Positions 16,897-26,610 of a stretch of 64,000 bases of DNA are shown in pieces (position 1 is the first letter of the stretch; each line of letters starts with the position of its first letter). The stretch comes from Bacteroides mediterraneensis. GTDB lineage: Bacteria > Bacteroidota > Bacteroidia > Bacteroidales > Bacteroidaceae. The translations under genes were made by a program, and so were the position numbers. Under the pieces are notes generated by a model. It saw only the letters and a program-made list of their open reading frames with translations, ran no database searches and had not been told where the DNA came from. The stretch is from contig NZ_DAJPEN010000001.1 of NCBI RefSeq assembly GCF_025993685.1, positions 4,154,001 through 4,218,000 on the forward strand, in the 5' to 3' direction.

Positions 16897-17550
16897 TTAT
16901 TCTTTCTCTCCATAGCACAAATCGCCGGCGTCTCCCAGTCCCGGTACGATGTACGAATGGGCGTTGAGTTCCGGGTCAATGGCACCACACCACACTGTAG
17001 TCTTTTCTGCAGGGAATACTTTTTTGATATGTTCAATGGCCTGGCGGCTGGCAATGACCGAAGCAATGTGTATGTGTGCCGGTTCCCCTTTGGTGAGCAG
17101 TGCCTCGTAGGCCAGTTCCATGGAACTGCCGGTGGCCAGCATCGGGTCGGTGAGAATCAGAATCTTGCCGTCCAGGCGGGGCGAAGCGATGTATTCGATG
17201 TGAATGTCGAAATTATCTTCATCGATGTATTTGCGATAGGCCGACACGAATGCGTTTTCGGCATGGTCAAAGTAGTTGAGAAAACCCTGATGCAGCGGGA
17301 GTCCGGCACGGAGGATGGTAGCCACCACCGGCTGTTCGGCGGGAATGTTCTCTACCGCTGTGGCCAGCGGAGTTTGTATTGAAACCGGATGATAGGGAAG
17401 GGTACGGCTGATTTCATAGGCCATGATTTCGCCCACCCGTTCGATGTTCCGACGGAAGCGGAGCGAATCGCCCTGTACATGTACGTTACGGATTTCAGAC
17501 AGGAACTGGTTGAAGAGGGTGTTGGTTTGGTTAAAGTTGATTATTTTCAT
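16897..17550 (-). CDS. upp: uracil phosphoribosyltransferase
   Basis: A 217-residue enzyme making UMP from uracil and PRPP. The PRPP loop is L-T-D-P-M-L-A-T-G-S-S-M-E (D-P-M-x-A-T-G), and the C-terminal uracil-binding segment is seen in I-V-P-G-L-G-D-A-G-D. The start at 17550 (MKIINFNQ) matches the usual family start; ATG 17556 two codons earlier is possible, and a far-upstream frame extension has no support. Confidence 0.9.
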   Translation of the reverse strand: MKIINFNQTNTLFNQFLSEIRNVHVQGDSLRFRRNIERVGEIMAYEISRTLPYHPVSIQTPLATAVENIPAEQPVVATILRAGLPLHQGFLNYFDHAENAFVSAYRKYIDEDNFDIHIEYIASPRLDGKILILTDPMLATGSSMELAYEALLTKGEPAHIHIASVIASRQAIEHIKKVFPAEKTTVWCGAIDPELNAHSYIVPGLGDAGDLCYGEKE

Positions 17551-17698
17551 AAACATTTTCAGGTGCTTAGGGGTTATATAATTAAATTTTCGGGCTGCAA
17601 AGAAACAAAATAAAATTGATTTGTAATGTAGATTTGGCAAATTTGTTATACAAGTATAAATCTTTAAATGATTACGGATTTTTTTCAGTAATAAATTC

Positions 17699-17726
17699 TT
17701 TGAATAAAAAATAACTACTACTTTTG
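17699..17726 (+). promoter_or_regulatory. predicted promoter of pckA
   Basis: TTTG at 17699-17702 and TACTTTTG (TAnnTTTG) at 17719-17726 with a 16-base spacer, slightly short. Transcription would start near 17733, giving a 5' leader of about 108 bases. Confidence 0.5.
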
Positions 17727-17840
17727 TAGCGCCTAAAACAAAGAGATGTTGAAGAGCAGAAATGGAGAGAAATTAGGCTTATGCTAAGGTAGAGAAAAGA
17801 ATAAACATTTGATATAATAACCAAATTAATCATTTGAACA

Positions 17841-19445
17841 ATGGCAAATTTAGATCTTACTAAGTACGGTATCACTGGAACCGTAGAAATCGTACACAAT
17901 CCTTCTTACGACGTATTGTTCGCTGAAGAAACAAAAGCTGGTCTGGAAGGTTATGAAAAAGGTCAGGTAACTGAACTGGGTGCAGTAAACGTAATGACTG
18001 GTATCTACACTGGTCGTTCTCCTAAAGATAAATTCTTGGTAAAAGACGCTACAAGTGAAAACACTGTATGGTGGACTTCAGAAGAATACAAAAACGATAA
18101 CAAACCTGTTACTACTGAAACTTGGAATGCTTTGAAAGCTTTGGCTTCAAAAGAATTGTCAAACAAGAAGTTGTATGTAGTTGATGGTTACTGCGGTGCA
18201 AACGAAGCTACTCGCTTGAAAGTTCGTTTCATCATGGAAGTTGCATGGCAGGCTCACTTCGTAACTAACATGTTCATCCGTCCTTCTAAAGAAGAACTGG
18301 AATCATTCGAACCTGACTTCGTTGTTTACAACGCTTCTAAAGCTAAAGTTGAAAACTACAAAGAACTGGGTCTGAACTCAGAAACTGCAGTTGTCTTCAA
18401 CTTGACTACTAAGGAACAGGTTATCCTGAACACTTGGTACGGTGGTGAAATGAAGAAAGGTATGTTCTCTATGATGAACTACTTCAACCCGTTGCGTGGT
18501 ATCGCTTCTATGCACTGTTCTGCTAACACAGACAAAGAAGGAAAGAGCTCAGCTATCTTCTTCGGTTTGTCTGGTACAGGTAAGACAACTTTGTCTACTG
18601 ACCCGAAACGTCTGTTGATCGGTGATGACGAACACGGATGGGATAACGAAGGTGTATTCAACTACGAAGGTGGTTGCTACGCTAAGGTTATCAACTTGGA
18701 TAAGGAATCTGAACCGGATATCTACAACGCCATCAAACGTGACGCTTTGCTGGAAAACGTAACTGTAGATGCTAACGGTAAGATTGACTTCGCTGACAAG
18801 AGCGTAACTGAAAACACTCGTGTTTCTTATCCTATCTACCACATCAACAACATCGTTAAACCGGTTTCTAAAGGTCCTCACGCAAAACAAGTTATCTTCT
18901 TGTCTGCTGATGCATTCGGTGTATTGCCTCCAGTATCTATCTTGAACGAAGAACAGGCTCAGTACTACTTCCTGTCAGGATTTACTGCTAAGTTGGCTGG
19001 TACAGAACGTGGTATCACTGAACCGACTCCGACATTCTCAGCTTGCTTCGGTGCTGCTTTCTTGTCATTGCACCCGACTAAATATGCAGAAGAATTGGTT
19101 AAGAAGATGAAGATGACTGGTGCAAAAGCATACTTGGTTAACACTGGTTGGAACGGAACTGGCAAACGTATTTCTATCCGTGATACTCGTGGTATCATCG
19201 ACGCTATCCTGGATGGTTCTATCGAAAAAGCTCCGACTAAGACTATTCCTTACTTCGACTTCGTTGTTCCGACTGAATTGCCGGGTGTTGATCCGAAGAT
19301 TTTGGATCCGCGTGACACTTACGACTGCGCTTGCAAGTGGGAAGAAAAAGCTAAAGACTTGGCTGCTCGCTTCATCAAGAACTTCGCTAAGTTTACTGGT
19401 AACGAAGCTGGTAAAGCTTTGGTTGCTGCTGGTCCGAAATTGTAA
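17841..19445 (+). CDS. pckA: phosphoenolpyruvate carboxykinase (ATP)
   Basis: A 534-residue enzyme interconverting oxaloacetate and PEP, central to CO2 fixation toward succinate in Bacteroides. The P-loop G-L-S-G-T-G-K-T-T-L-S is at about residues 242-252, the kinase-2 motif L-I-G-D-D-E-H-G-W follows, and R-S-P-K-D-K-F near residue 60 is typical. Codon choice is strongly biased (GGT, GCT, AAC, GAA), unlike most neighbours and as expected for a very highly expressed gene. Monocistronic, with its own leader and terminator. Confidence 0.97.
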   Translation: MANLDLTKYGITGTVEIVHNPSYDVLFAEETKAGLEGYEKGQVTELGAVNVMTGIYTGRSPKDKFLVKDATSENTVWWTSEEYKNDNKPVTTETWNALKALASKELSNKKLYVVDGYCGANEATRLKVRFIMEVAWQAHFVTNMFIRPSKEELESFEPDFVVYNASKAKVENYKELGLNSETAVVFNLTTKEQVILNTWYGGEMKKGMFSMMNYFNPLRGIASMHCSANTDKEGKSSAIFFGLSGTGKTTLSTDPKRLLIGDDEHGWDNEGVFNYEGGCYAKVINLDKESEPDIYNAIKRDALLENVTVDANGKIDFADKSVTENTRVSYPIYHINNIVKPVSKGPHAKQVIFLSADAFGVLPPVSILNEEQAQYYFLSGFTAKLAGTERGITEPTPTFSACFGAAFLSLHPTKYAEELVKKMKMTGAKAYLVNTGWNGTGKRISIRDTRGIIDAILDGSIEKAPTKTIPYFDFVVPTELPGVDPKILDPRDTYDCACKWEEKAKDLAARFIKNFAKFTGNEAGKALVAAGPKL

Positions 19446-19471
19446 TTCTGACTTACAAATTCTTAAATATG

Positions 19472-19505
19472 AAAGCGGTTTCCTTCGGGGAACCGCTTTT
19501 TTTGT
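19472..19505 (+). terminator. terminator of pckA
   Basis: AAAGCGGTTTCC pairs with GGGAACCGCTTT around TTCG, followed by seven T. It starts 27 bp after the pckA stop. Confidence 0.85.
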
Positions 19506-19639
19506 TATATTTGGTCGGATGGCGGCAGGGCTAGCGGGAAACTTGTCGTCGGGAGAAGAGGAAGAACGGCTGTTCTGACAGCTGGTGTGGGGAAGAGAAC
19601 GAAAGAAATTGAAGATTGAGCTAATCAAAGATAAAGCGT

Positions 19640-20287
19640 ATGAAAAAGATGATTTATTCGATGCTGGGGGCAGGCTTGCTCTGTCTTTCCAGCTGTGGCG
19701 GTCAGACACAGCAATCACAGCCGGCTGCCGAGAACGAGGCTGACAGTACGAATCAGGTTATAGAGACCATCATGGCACGTCGCAGCGTGCGGAAGTATCT
19801 GCCACAACCGGTAAATCGGGATACGATGCAGGTGATTCTGGACTGTGGTATTAATGCGCCTAACGGACAGAACAAACAGTCGTGGGCAATCCGGGTAGTA
19901 GACAATCCGGAATTTATCAATGGTCTGACGGAGGTGTACAAGAAAGCTAATCCCAAAGCGGCTGAAGACCCTGATTTCCGGAATATGTTCCGCAATGCAC
20001 CGACGGTGGTGTTTATTGCCAACGACACCGCCTACGATTTCTCACAAGTGGATTGTGGACTGTTGGGTGAGAACATGATTCTTTCTGCCTGGTCTATGGG
20101 CATCGGTTCCTGCTGCCTGGGTGGTCCCATACGTTTCATGAAGACCGCCCCCGGAGCCGCAGAATACCTGAAACGTCTGAACATTCCCGAAGGATATGAC
20201 CTGTTGTATTGCATTGCCTTCGGATATCCGGATGAATCGCCGGCTGCCAAGCCTCGTGATGCATCGAAAGTGATGTTTGTGGAGTAA
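19640..20287 (+). CDS. nitroreductase-family lipoprotein
   Basis: A 215-residue FMN-dependent nitroreductase-like protein with a lipoprotein signal (hydrophobic run then C-L-S-S-C, Cys19), so it is exported, which is unusual for this normally cytoplasmic fold. Core motifs: R-R-S-V-R-K-Y (FMN phosphate contact, about residues 47-53), A-P-N-G-Q-N-K-Q-S-W, and M-G-I-G-S-C-C-L-G-G. It stands alone, convergent with the LtaS-like gene. The electron donor outside the cytoplasm is unknown. Confidence 0.85.
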   Translation: MKKMIYSMLGAGLLCLSSCGGQTQQSQPAAENEADSTNQVIETIMARRSVRKYLPQPVNRDTMQVILDCGINAPNGQNKQSWAIRVVDNPEFINGLTEVYKKANPKAAEDPDFRNMFRNAPTVVFIANDTAYDFSQVDCGLLGENMILSAWSMGIGSCCLGGPIRFMKTAPGAAEYLKRLNIPEGYDLLYCIAFGYPDESPAAKPRDASKVMFVE

Positions 20288-20291
20288 TGTG

Positions 20292-22121
20292 TTATCGCGC
20301 TCCCAAATCATCGTAAGAAGATTGTAGAATCGCTTTCCCCAGTTCTGTGCGTCGTGCGTTCGGAGCTGGGGATTCTATTAATGCCTTGCCGGAGTTGTTG
20401 TCTATCAGGGTGACGCCGGTACTGTCGCAGAAGGCAAAGCCGTTGTTGTAGGTGTAGTAGGCAAAGGGGTATTTGTAATCCTTGCCCAGCACGTTGCGGC
20501 TGAAATTGAATTCTTTGTGGCTGAGTCCCATTTGTGCCAGCAGGGTAGCGGCCATGTCGCTTTGGTTCATCAGCTTGTCGATGACCATGGGTTGCTTTAC
20601 GGCACCGCCCAGCCAGAGCATCGGGATGTGATGGATGCGAGGGTCGTGCACCAGTCCCTCTTCCGGATAATAGAAGCCATGGTCCGGCAGGCAGACAATG
20701 AGCAGGTTCTTCCATTGTGGAAGCGCCTTGAGCTTGTCGATGAATTTTCCCAGGCAGTCGTCCGTAAAGGCGAAGGCATTGGGAATCTTCTCGTTCAGGC
20801 GATGGTAAGGCACCTCGAAAGGTTCGTGGCTGCTGAGAGTCAGAAAGGCCGTGTGCCAAGGCTGGTTGCCTGTGCGTGCCTTTATCTGCTGGTAGAGATA
20901 TTCAAAAGTGATGTCATCGTTCACTCCCCATGGATTCTGTCGCTCCTCCAGGCTGAAATCCACATCGGCCGTGAGATGCTGGTAACCACTGCTTAACAGG
21001 TAGCTCTTCATGTTGGTAAAGTTGATGTCACCCCCGTACAGAAAGTCGGTGGCATAACCTTGCTCCCGCAGCTTCCCGGCAATGGAAGGCAGCGTACGGC
21101 TCTTGGCCGGTGACTTCATGACCGACACGGTAGGGAAACTCTGGTAGCCGCTGAAGGTGCAGACCGTGCCCCGGTCGGTGCGGAAACTGTTGGCGTAACA
21201 GTTCGTGAAAAAGACTCCCTCCTTGCTCAGCCTTTCCAGGTTGGGACTGACATCCGGGAGACCTCCCAGCGATTCCACAAACACCCCTCCGAAGCTCTCC
21301 ATCAGGACAATCAGTACGTTGGGGCGTTGCGTGTTCAGCAGGGATACCGTGTTTTCTCCGGTGTCGGCATACAATCCGTCGAACAGGCTGGCCCGTTTTT
21401 CCTCGTCAAAGAAATTGAACTGCTGGGCGAAATCGGTCGTCTTGCTGATGGACGACAGCAGGCTGAAATCCGGGTTGACCGCCGAGTGGTTCAGGAACTC
21501 GTTGTCGCAGAAATACGCCTGTCCTACGTTACTGGTTGATTCGGTGACACCGCCTCGGATGATGATGAAGAGGATACCCCCCAGCAGAATCGTGACCAGA
21601 CTGCCCGTAAGACGTTTGCGGACCTGCGGTATTTGGGGAAGTTGGGCAGGCGTCATTTTATACAGTCCCCACGTGAGCAGGGCCGACAATATTAGGATAC
21701 ATAGCACCCGTATCAGGATGAAACCGACCGACACACTGGCCATGGCATTTTTCGGAGAGTCTAGGTAGAGGAAGATGGAGGCATCGAGCTTGAATCCCCA
21801 GAACGGATACAGGGCCATGTCGCCGATGAAGACGAGGGTGGTAGCCAGCGCAATCAGCGCATAGTAGCCCACGAGGAGCTTTCGCAGCGGGAAACGGCGG
21901 AACCAGATACTCACCAGGATAATCAGCCAGGGGAGGGCGGTGAGATAGCCTGTGGTGGCTGCATCGAGGGTAAAGCCGTGATACAGCACTTTCAGGTAGT
22001 CCACGAAGGATATCCCTTTCTCGCAAGCTCCGTTGTAGAGCATGAACACTGGTTTCTGAAGCAGGAAATAGCCTAAAATAGCGGCAAAAATACATCCCAG
22101 GTAAGCAAGTCTCTTTTTCAT
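20292..22121 (-). CDS. LtaS-like sulfatase-fold phosphoglycerol/phosphoethanolamine transferase
   Basis: A 609-residue inner-membrane enzyme. About five hydrophobic helices fill the first 200 residues (for example L-A-Y-L-G-C-I-F-A-A-I-L-G-Y-F-L-L and I-L-I-R-V-L-C-I-L-I-L-S-A-L-L). An extracytoplasmic alkaline-phosphatase-like domain follows: P-N-V-L-I-V-L-M-E-S-F-G-G with the metal-binding E, N-S-F-R-T-D-R-G-T (catalytic Thr region), and P-D-H-G-F-Y. It probably transfers a polar head group from a phospholipid to an envelope glycan or lipid. Teichoic acid itself is not expected in this Gram-negative. It lies 14 bp downstream of the RNase H gene on the same strand. Confidence 0.88.
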   Translation of the reverse strand: MKKRLAYLGCIFAAILGYFLLQKPVFMLYNGACEKGISFVDYLKVLYHGFTLDAATTGYLTALPWLIILVSIWFRRFPLRKLLVGYYALIALATTLVFIGDMALYPFWGFKLDASIFLYLDSPKNAMASVSVGFILIRVLCILILSALLTWGLYKMTPAQLPQIPQVRKRLTGSLVTILLGGILFIIIRGGVTESTSNVGQAYFCDNEFLNHSAVNPDFSLLSSISKTTDFAQQFNFFDEEKRASLFDGLYADTGENTVSLLNTQRPNVLIVLMESFGGVFVESLGGLPDVSPNLERLSKEGVFFTNCYANSFRTDRGTVCTFSGYQSFPTVSVMKSPAKSRTLPSIAGKLREQGYATDFLYGGDINFTNMKSYLLSSGYQHLTADVDFSLEERQNPWGVNDDITFEYLYQQIKARTGNQPWHTAFLTLSSHEPFEVPYHRLNEKIPNAFAFTDDCLGKFIDKLKALPQWKNLLIVCLPDHGFYYPEEGLVHDPRIHHIPMLWLGGAVKQPMVIDKLMNQSDMAATLLAQMGLSHKEFNFSRNVLGKDYKYPFAYYTYNNGFAFCDSTGVTLIDNNSGKALIESPAPNARRTELGKAILQSSYDDLGAR

Positions 22122-22135
22122 CTGTCTAGGTCTGA

Positions 22136-22765
22136 TTATTTACGTCCGAAATCGGCGGGGACTTCTCCCCATGATTCTGTTTCCCATTTGCGCAAGGGAG
22201 TGGTGTAGGTGTTTTCCTTCAGCCATTTCTCTGCCCGTTCAATCAGCTGGAACAGGGTTTCGGTCTTGGCATTGCGCTCCAGTTTGGTCTTGCATTTCTT
22301 CTGTTTCACCCACAGGAGGGCGTTGCGGCTGTCGGAGTAGAGAGGCATGTCCAGCTGCTTCTGTTTAAGAAGGGCCAGCCCATGTACGATGGCCAGAAAC
22401 TCTCCTATGTTGTTGGTGCCATACACCGGTCCGAAATGGAAAATCTCCTGTCCGGTAAGCAGATACACTCCACGGTATTCCATGGGGCCGGGGTTTCCAC
22501 TGCAGGCCGCATCTACTGCCAGGCAGTTCAGGTCGAAATTTTCCGGAAGCTGTTTGGCGGAAGGTTCTTTGGGAGCCGAAGTCCGGTGGCGTTGCAGGTA
22601 CACGTGTGCCGGAGTGGCAAAAGCCTGTGCGGCTTCCTCTTCTGTGTCGAATGATTTATAGATGGCTCCTTTGTATCCTTGGATTTGCAGCCGGCATTCA
22701 GTCCAGGAAGCATACACCCCCGGATTCACACCCTTCCACACTACATAGAATTTTTGTTTCGCCAT
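22136..22765 (-). CDS. ribonuclease H with viroplasmin-like N-terminal domain
   Basis: A 209-residue RNase HI relative. Residues 1-45 match the viroplasmin/RNase H N-terminal domain that binds RNA-DNA hybrid (F-Y-V-V-W-K-G-V-N-P-G-V-Y-x-S-W-x-E-C). The catalytic domain follows with D in A-V-D-A-A-C-S-G-N-P-G, E in N-N-I-G-E-F-L-A and D in Y-S-D-S-R-N-A. It removes RNA from hybrids in the cytoplasm. Transcribed with the LtaS-like gene. Confidence 0.92.
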   Translation of the reverse strand: MAKQKFYVVWKGVNPGVYASWTECRLQIQGYKGAIYKSFDTEEEAAQAFATPAHVYLQRHRTSAPKEPSAKQLPENFDLNCLAVDAACSGNPGPMEYRGVYLLTGQEIFHFGPVYGTNNIGEFLAIVHGLALLKQKQLDMPLYSDSRNALLWVKQKKCKTKLERNAKTETLFQLIERAEKWLKENTYTTPLRKWETESWGEVPADFGRK

Positions 22766-22827
22766 AAAAAGATAAGGAGGTTAAAAAAAGTGGGTGGCTC
22801 CCTCGCCACCCGCTATTTTCAAATGAA

Positions 22828-24645
22828 TTACATGCGTTCAGGCACTTCGATGCCCAGCAAGCCCATGGCCAGCTTGACAATCTTTCCTACGTTCCGACTC
22901 AGTGCCAGACGGAAAATCTTCACAGCCTCGTTCTCTTCACGCAGAATACTGAAATCGTGATAGAACTGGTTGTATTCTTTCACCAAGTCGTAGGCATAGT
23001 TGGCCAGGATAGACGGGTTGTAGTCCGTCCCCGCCTGTTTTACCACGTTGGGGAAGTCGGCCAGCATCTGGATCAGTGCTTCTTCCTTGGTGCTCAGTTC
23101 GATACCTTCCGGAATCGCAGCCGGAATCTGGATACCGGCTTCTGCTGCCTTGCGGAGGATAGACTGGATACGTGCGTAGGTGTACTGGATGAACGGTCCC
23201 GTATTTCCGTTGAAGTCGATGGATTCCTTCGGGTTGAATGTCATGTTCTTGCGGGCATCCACTTTCAGGATGAAATACTTCAAGGCACCCAGTCCCACGA
23301 TACGGGCGATGTCATCGGCCTCTTCCTTCGTCAGTCCGTCCAGTTTGCCCAGTTCGCTGCTGGTTTCCTTGGCCGTTTCAATCATGGCTTCCATCAGGTC
23401 GTCCGCATCGACTACGGTACCTTCGCGGCTCTTCATCTTACCTTCCGGCAGTTCCACCATACCGTAGGAGAAGTGAACCAGATCCTTGCCCCATTCGAAG
23501 CCCAGCTTGTCGAGCAGGATAGACAACACCTGGAAGTGATAGTTCTGTTCGTTGCCCACCACATAAATCATCTTGTTGATGGGATAATCCTGGAAGCGCA
23601 GCTTGGCTGTACCGATGTCCTGTGTCATGTAGACCGAAGTACCGTCTGCACGGAGCAGCAGCTTCTGGTCCAGTCCTTCCGGAGTCAGGTCAGCCCATAC
23701 AGAACCGTCTTCCTTGCGGTAGAAGAGTCCTTTTTCCAGTCCTTCCAATACCTTGGCCTTTCCTTCCAGGTAAGTCTGTGATTCGTAATATATCTTGTCG
23801 AAGCTGACGCCCATCATCTTGTACGTCTCGTCGAAGCCGGCATATACCCAGTCGTTCATCTTCTTCCAGAGCGCGCGTACTTCCGGGTCGTTGGCTTCCC
23901 ATTTGCGGAGCATTTCGCGGGCTTCCAGCATCAGCGGAGAGTTGGCTTCTGCCTGGGCCTTGGCTTCTTCCTCGTTCATGCCTTCCGCTTCATACTTTGC
24001 CATCAGTTCTTTCACTTCCGCCTTGTAGTGCTTGTCGAACGCCACGTAGTAATCGCCAATCAGGTGGTCACCCTTCTTTCCGGAGGATTCCGGAGTCTCG
24101 CCGTTGCCATATTTCAGCCAAGCCAGCATGGACTTGCAGATATGGATACCGCGGTCGTTGACAATGTTGGTTTTCACCACCTTGTTGCCGTTGGCCGCCA
24201 TGATGTTGGCCAGGGCGTTACCCAGTAGGTTGTTGCGCACGTGTCCCAGGTGGAGCGGTTTGTTGGTGTTCGGAGAAGAATATTCAATCATCACCAGCGG
24301 CGCATTGTCGGCAGCTTTCTGGATTCCCCATTGACTGTCTGCCTGGATGCGGTTCAGCAAGTCAATCCATACGCTCGAAGCGATGGTCAGGTTCAGGAAT
24401 CCCTTGATTACGTTGTAGCTGGCAATGGCAGGCTCATGCTGCTTCAGATACTCTCCAATTTCCTGTGCGGTCTGTTCCGGACCTTTCTTGGACATTTTCA
24501 GGAAAGGGAAGACAACCAGTGTGAGGTGGCCTTCAAACTCTTTCTTGGTCTTCTGCAGCTGTACCATCTTGGCGGGAACTTCCTGCCCGTACAACTCCTT
24601 CACGCCGTTGATTACGGACGCCGTCAGTTTATCTTCTATTTTCAT
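22828..24645 (-). CDS. argS: arginyl-tRNA synthetase
   Basis: A 605-residue class I aminoacyl-tRNA synthetase: S-P-N-T-N-K-P-L-H-L-G-H-V-R carries the HIGH-type motif, the N-terminal Arg-tRNA additional domain precedes it, and the C-terminal DALR anticodon domain ends in G-L-L-G-I-E-V-P-E-R-M, a typical terminus. K-M-K-S-R-E-G is the KMSKS equivalent. A -7 box TATCTTTG (minus strand, 24683-24690) lies about 38 bp upstream. Confidence 0.97.
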   Translation of the reverse strand: MKIEDKLTASVINGVKELYGQEVPAKMVQLQKTKKEFEGHLTLVVFPFLKMSKKGPEQTAQEIGEYLKQHEPAIASYNVIKGFLNLTIASSVWIDLLNRIQADSQWGIQKAADNAPLVMIEYSSPNTNKPLHLGHVRNNLLGNALANIMAANGNKVVKTNIVNDRGIHICKSMLAWLKYGNGETPESSGKKGDHLIGDYYVAFDKHYKAEVKELMAKYEAEGMNEEEAKAQAEANSPLMLEAREMLRKWEANDPEVRALWKKMNDWVYAGFDETYKMMGVSFDKIYYESQTYLEGKAKVLEGLEKGLFYRKEDGSVWADLTPEGLDQKLLLRADGTSVYMTQDIGTAKLRFQDYPINKMIYVVGNEQNYHFQVLSILLDKLGFEWGKDLVHFSYGMVELPEGKMKSREGTVVDADDLMEAMIETAKETSSELGKLDGLTKEEADDIARIVGLGALKYFILKVDARKNMTFNPKESIDFNGNTGPFIQYTYARIQSILRKAAEAGIQIPAAIPEGIELSTKEEALIQMLADFPNVVKQAGTDYNPSILANYAYDLVKEYNQFYHDFSILREENEAVKIFRLALSRNVGKIVKLAMGLLGIEVPERM

Positions 24646-24742
24646 GCGTGTATGTAGTTTTATGATAATCCGTTCAATGGCGCAAAGATAGTGAATTTAT
24701 TTCGTTCTTCCGACAGGGTGTTTCTTCTATTTGTATTTTGTA

Positions 24743-25876
24743 TTATTGGTGGATGGGCTCTTCCGCTGAAGGTAGGTTCTGTGAATCTTTTTTCCAAGTG
24801 GAGGGAGAACATCCTTCCTTCATCTTGAATTGTTTGCTGAAGTGGGCAAGATCTGCAAAACCCACTTGTTCGGCTACTTCGGCCAGACTGATGTCCGGAT
24901 TGTTGCGCATCCGGAGTTTGGCTTCTTCAATCCGTAGCCCGTTTATCCATCCATTAAAGTTAGTCTGGTAGGTTTCATTGATGAAGTTTGACAGATAAGT
25001 ACGATTGATACCTATTTCTTTGCTCATGTCCTGGATGGTCAGACTGGGATGAAGGTAGCCTTTTTCGGACATCCATTCGTTCAGCTTCTCTTCAATTTTT
25101 TCAGAATTCCATTTGTGGGTCTTTTTCTCCTGAGGCGAGGAAGTAGAAGTATAAGGAGATGATTTTTCTGTTTCCACCTGTTCTTTGAGCAGTGGATAAT
25201 CAGCGATGAAAATACCATAGTTGTGATATTGAAGGGCGAACACGATGTAGAATATGGTGTAAATTCCTGTGAATATCAGCTGACTGATGAGGTGTGGGTA
25301 GATGTTTACAGCCACAGAGAGTGCGAATATGGCACACAATCCGATGAGCAGCGGATATACTCGCTTTTTCAAGTAGGGTATACGCTCAGGATGTACTTGT
25401 ACCCAGCGTCTGGAGATACGGAGGTACACACGTATATAGAGCACCAGCAGGCAGGCGTAGCAGGTCATGAGGATATAGTAGAAAAGAGTGCCTGTCCGCC
25501 CGTCCATGCCGAAATAATAGATTAAATTGGCGGCAGCCAGTAGAAGCGTATAAATCAACTGTCGTCGCAGGAAGCCTTCCAGCTTGTGCCCTATATATAT
25601 AGGGAAAGTGATGGCCCAAAGAAACAAGAGGGTTTGTATAGGGGCCAAACTTTGTATAAAGAAGGCTTTCAGTGTTTCATGATAGCTTTCTGTAGAGAAT
25701 GCGATGCCCAATGAGGTAAGGCCTACCAGTATGTAGGCCACTTCTATATAAACCCGACTGTGTTTGCTGCGTGTGCTCATTTCTCCTTTCGGTACTTCAG
25801 CGAAGTGGAGAAAGAGGGCCAGTAGCAAGCTGCTGATGCCGGAGAATGTTTCCATAGTAAAAAAGATTTTTTCCAT
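24743..25876 (-). CDS. membrane-bound AraC-family transcriptional regulator
   Basis: A 377-residue protein: an N-terminal half of about six membrane helices (for example I-S-S-L-L-L-A-L-F-L-H-F, L-P-L-L-I-G-L-C-A-I-F-A-L-S), a linker rich in S/T/K, then a C-terminal AraC domain with two helix-turn-helix motifs (M-S-K-E-I-G-I-N-R-T-Y-L-S and V-A-E-Q-V-G-F-A-D-L-A-H-F-S-K-Q-F). It likely senses a membrane or periplasmic signal directly. A -7 box TACCTTTG (minus strand, 25988-25995) lies upstream. The neighbour at 26145 is a paralogue of its last third. Confidence 0.85.
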   Translation of the reverse strand: MEKIFFTMETFSGISSLLLALFLHFAEVPKGEMSTRSKHSRVYIEVAYILVGLTSLGIAFSTESYHETLKAFFIQSLAPIQTLLFLWAITFPIYIGHKLEGFLRRQLIYTLLLAAANLIYYFGMDGRTGTLFYYILMTCYACLLVLYIRVYLRISRRWVQVHPERIPYLKKRVYPLLIGLCAIFALSVAVNIYPHLISQLIFTGIYTIFYIVFALQYHNYGIFIADYPLLKEQVETEKSSPYTSTSSPQEKKTHKWNSEKIEEKLNEWMSEKGYLHPSLTIQDMSKEIGINRTYLSNFINETYQTNFNGWINGLRIEEAKLRMRNNPDISLAEVAEQVGFADLAHFSKQFKMKEGCSPSTWKKDSQNLPSAEEPIHQ

Positions 25877-26144
25877 GACTTGTTGTTTTTCGTTTGTAAT
25901 AGCGAAATCAATGAAGCCTTTGTCGAATTGTCTTTTTCTTCACCTAAACTTATCAGAAAATAGACAAAGGCTCTATTTTTCTTTTCGCAAAGGTAAATTT
26001 AATAAATTGACAACTCTTTTTTTCCTGCTTTTCTGTCAATCTTTACTATGAGGACAGAATGAATAGTTATTAGATAGATTTTCGTAACTATTCAGTCAAA
26101 AAATAGTTCCTCACTATGGCTCAGTAGCTTGTCATTCTATAAAT

Positions 26145-26483
26145 TTATTCCACTTCTTTTCTCCATACAGAAGGAGATACTCCTACGAGAAGCTTGAATT
26201 GCTTGCTGAAATGCGCCAGGTCAGTAAAGCCTACCTGTTGGGCTATTTCCGACAAGTTGCGCTTGGGAGATTGCTTGATGAGTAACTTGGCCTCTTCTAT
26301 ACGTAAATGATTAAGCCATAAATTAAAGTTTAATCCATAAGTGGTGTTGATGTGATTGGACAGATAAGTTCTGTTGATTCCAATGATTTTGCTTAACTGG
26401 ATGATGGTAACCCGGGCATTTAAATAACCCTTTTGTTCAATCCATTCTGCAAGTCTGTCTTTAATTACTTCATTCTTTTTCAT
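26145..26483 (-). CDS. stand-alone AraC-type DNA-binding protein
   Basis: A 112-residue protein consisting only of an AraC domain. It aligns along its whole length with the C-terminus of the membrane-bound regulator at 24743: E-W-I-E-Q-K-G-Y-L matches E-W-M-S-E-K-G-Y-L, G-I-N-R-T-Y-L-S is identical, and V-G-F-T-D-L-A-H-F-S-K-Q-F matches V-G-F-A-D-L-A-H-F-S-K-Q-F. It probably arose by partial duplication and could compete for the same DNA sites. The AT-rich 260-bp gap between the two genes contains no other ORF of note. Confidence 0.85.
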   Translation of the reverse strand: MKKNEVIKDRLAEWIEQKGYLNARVTIIQLSKIIGINRTYLSNHINTTYGLNFNLWLNHLRIEEAKLLIKQSPKRNLSEIAQQVGFTDLAHFSKQFKLLVGVSPSVWRKEVE

Positions 26484-26610
26484 AGTTCCTATTTTTCCCC
26501 GAAAGTAAGAAGTTTTAAAATTTTATGGAAAGACAAAATATTGAATTTGGGAATATTTGTCTGTATCCAGTGATTAAGTGGTCAAAAATATATACTATCC
26601 GGTCTTTAAT

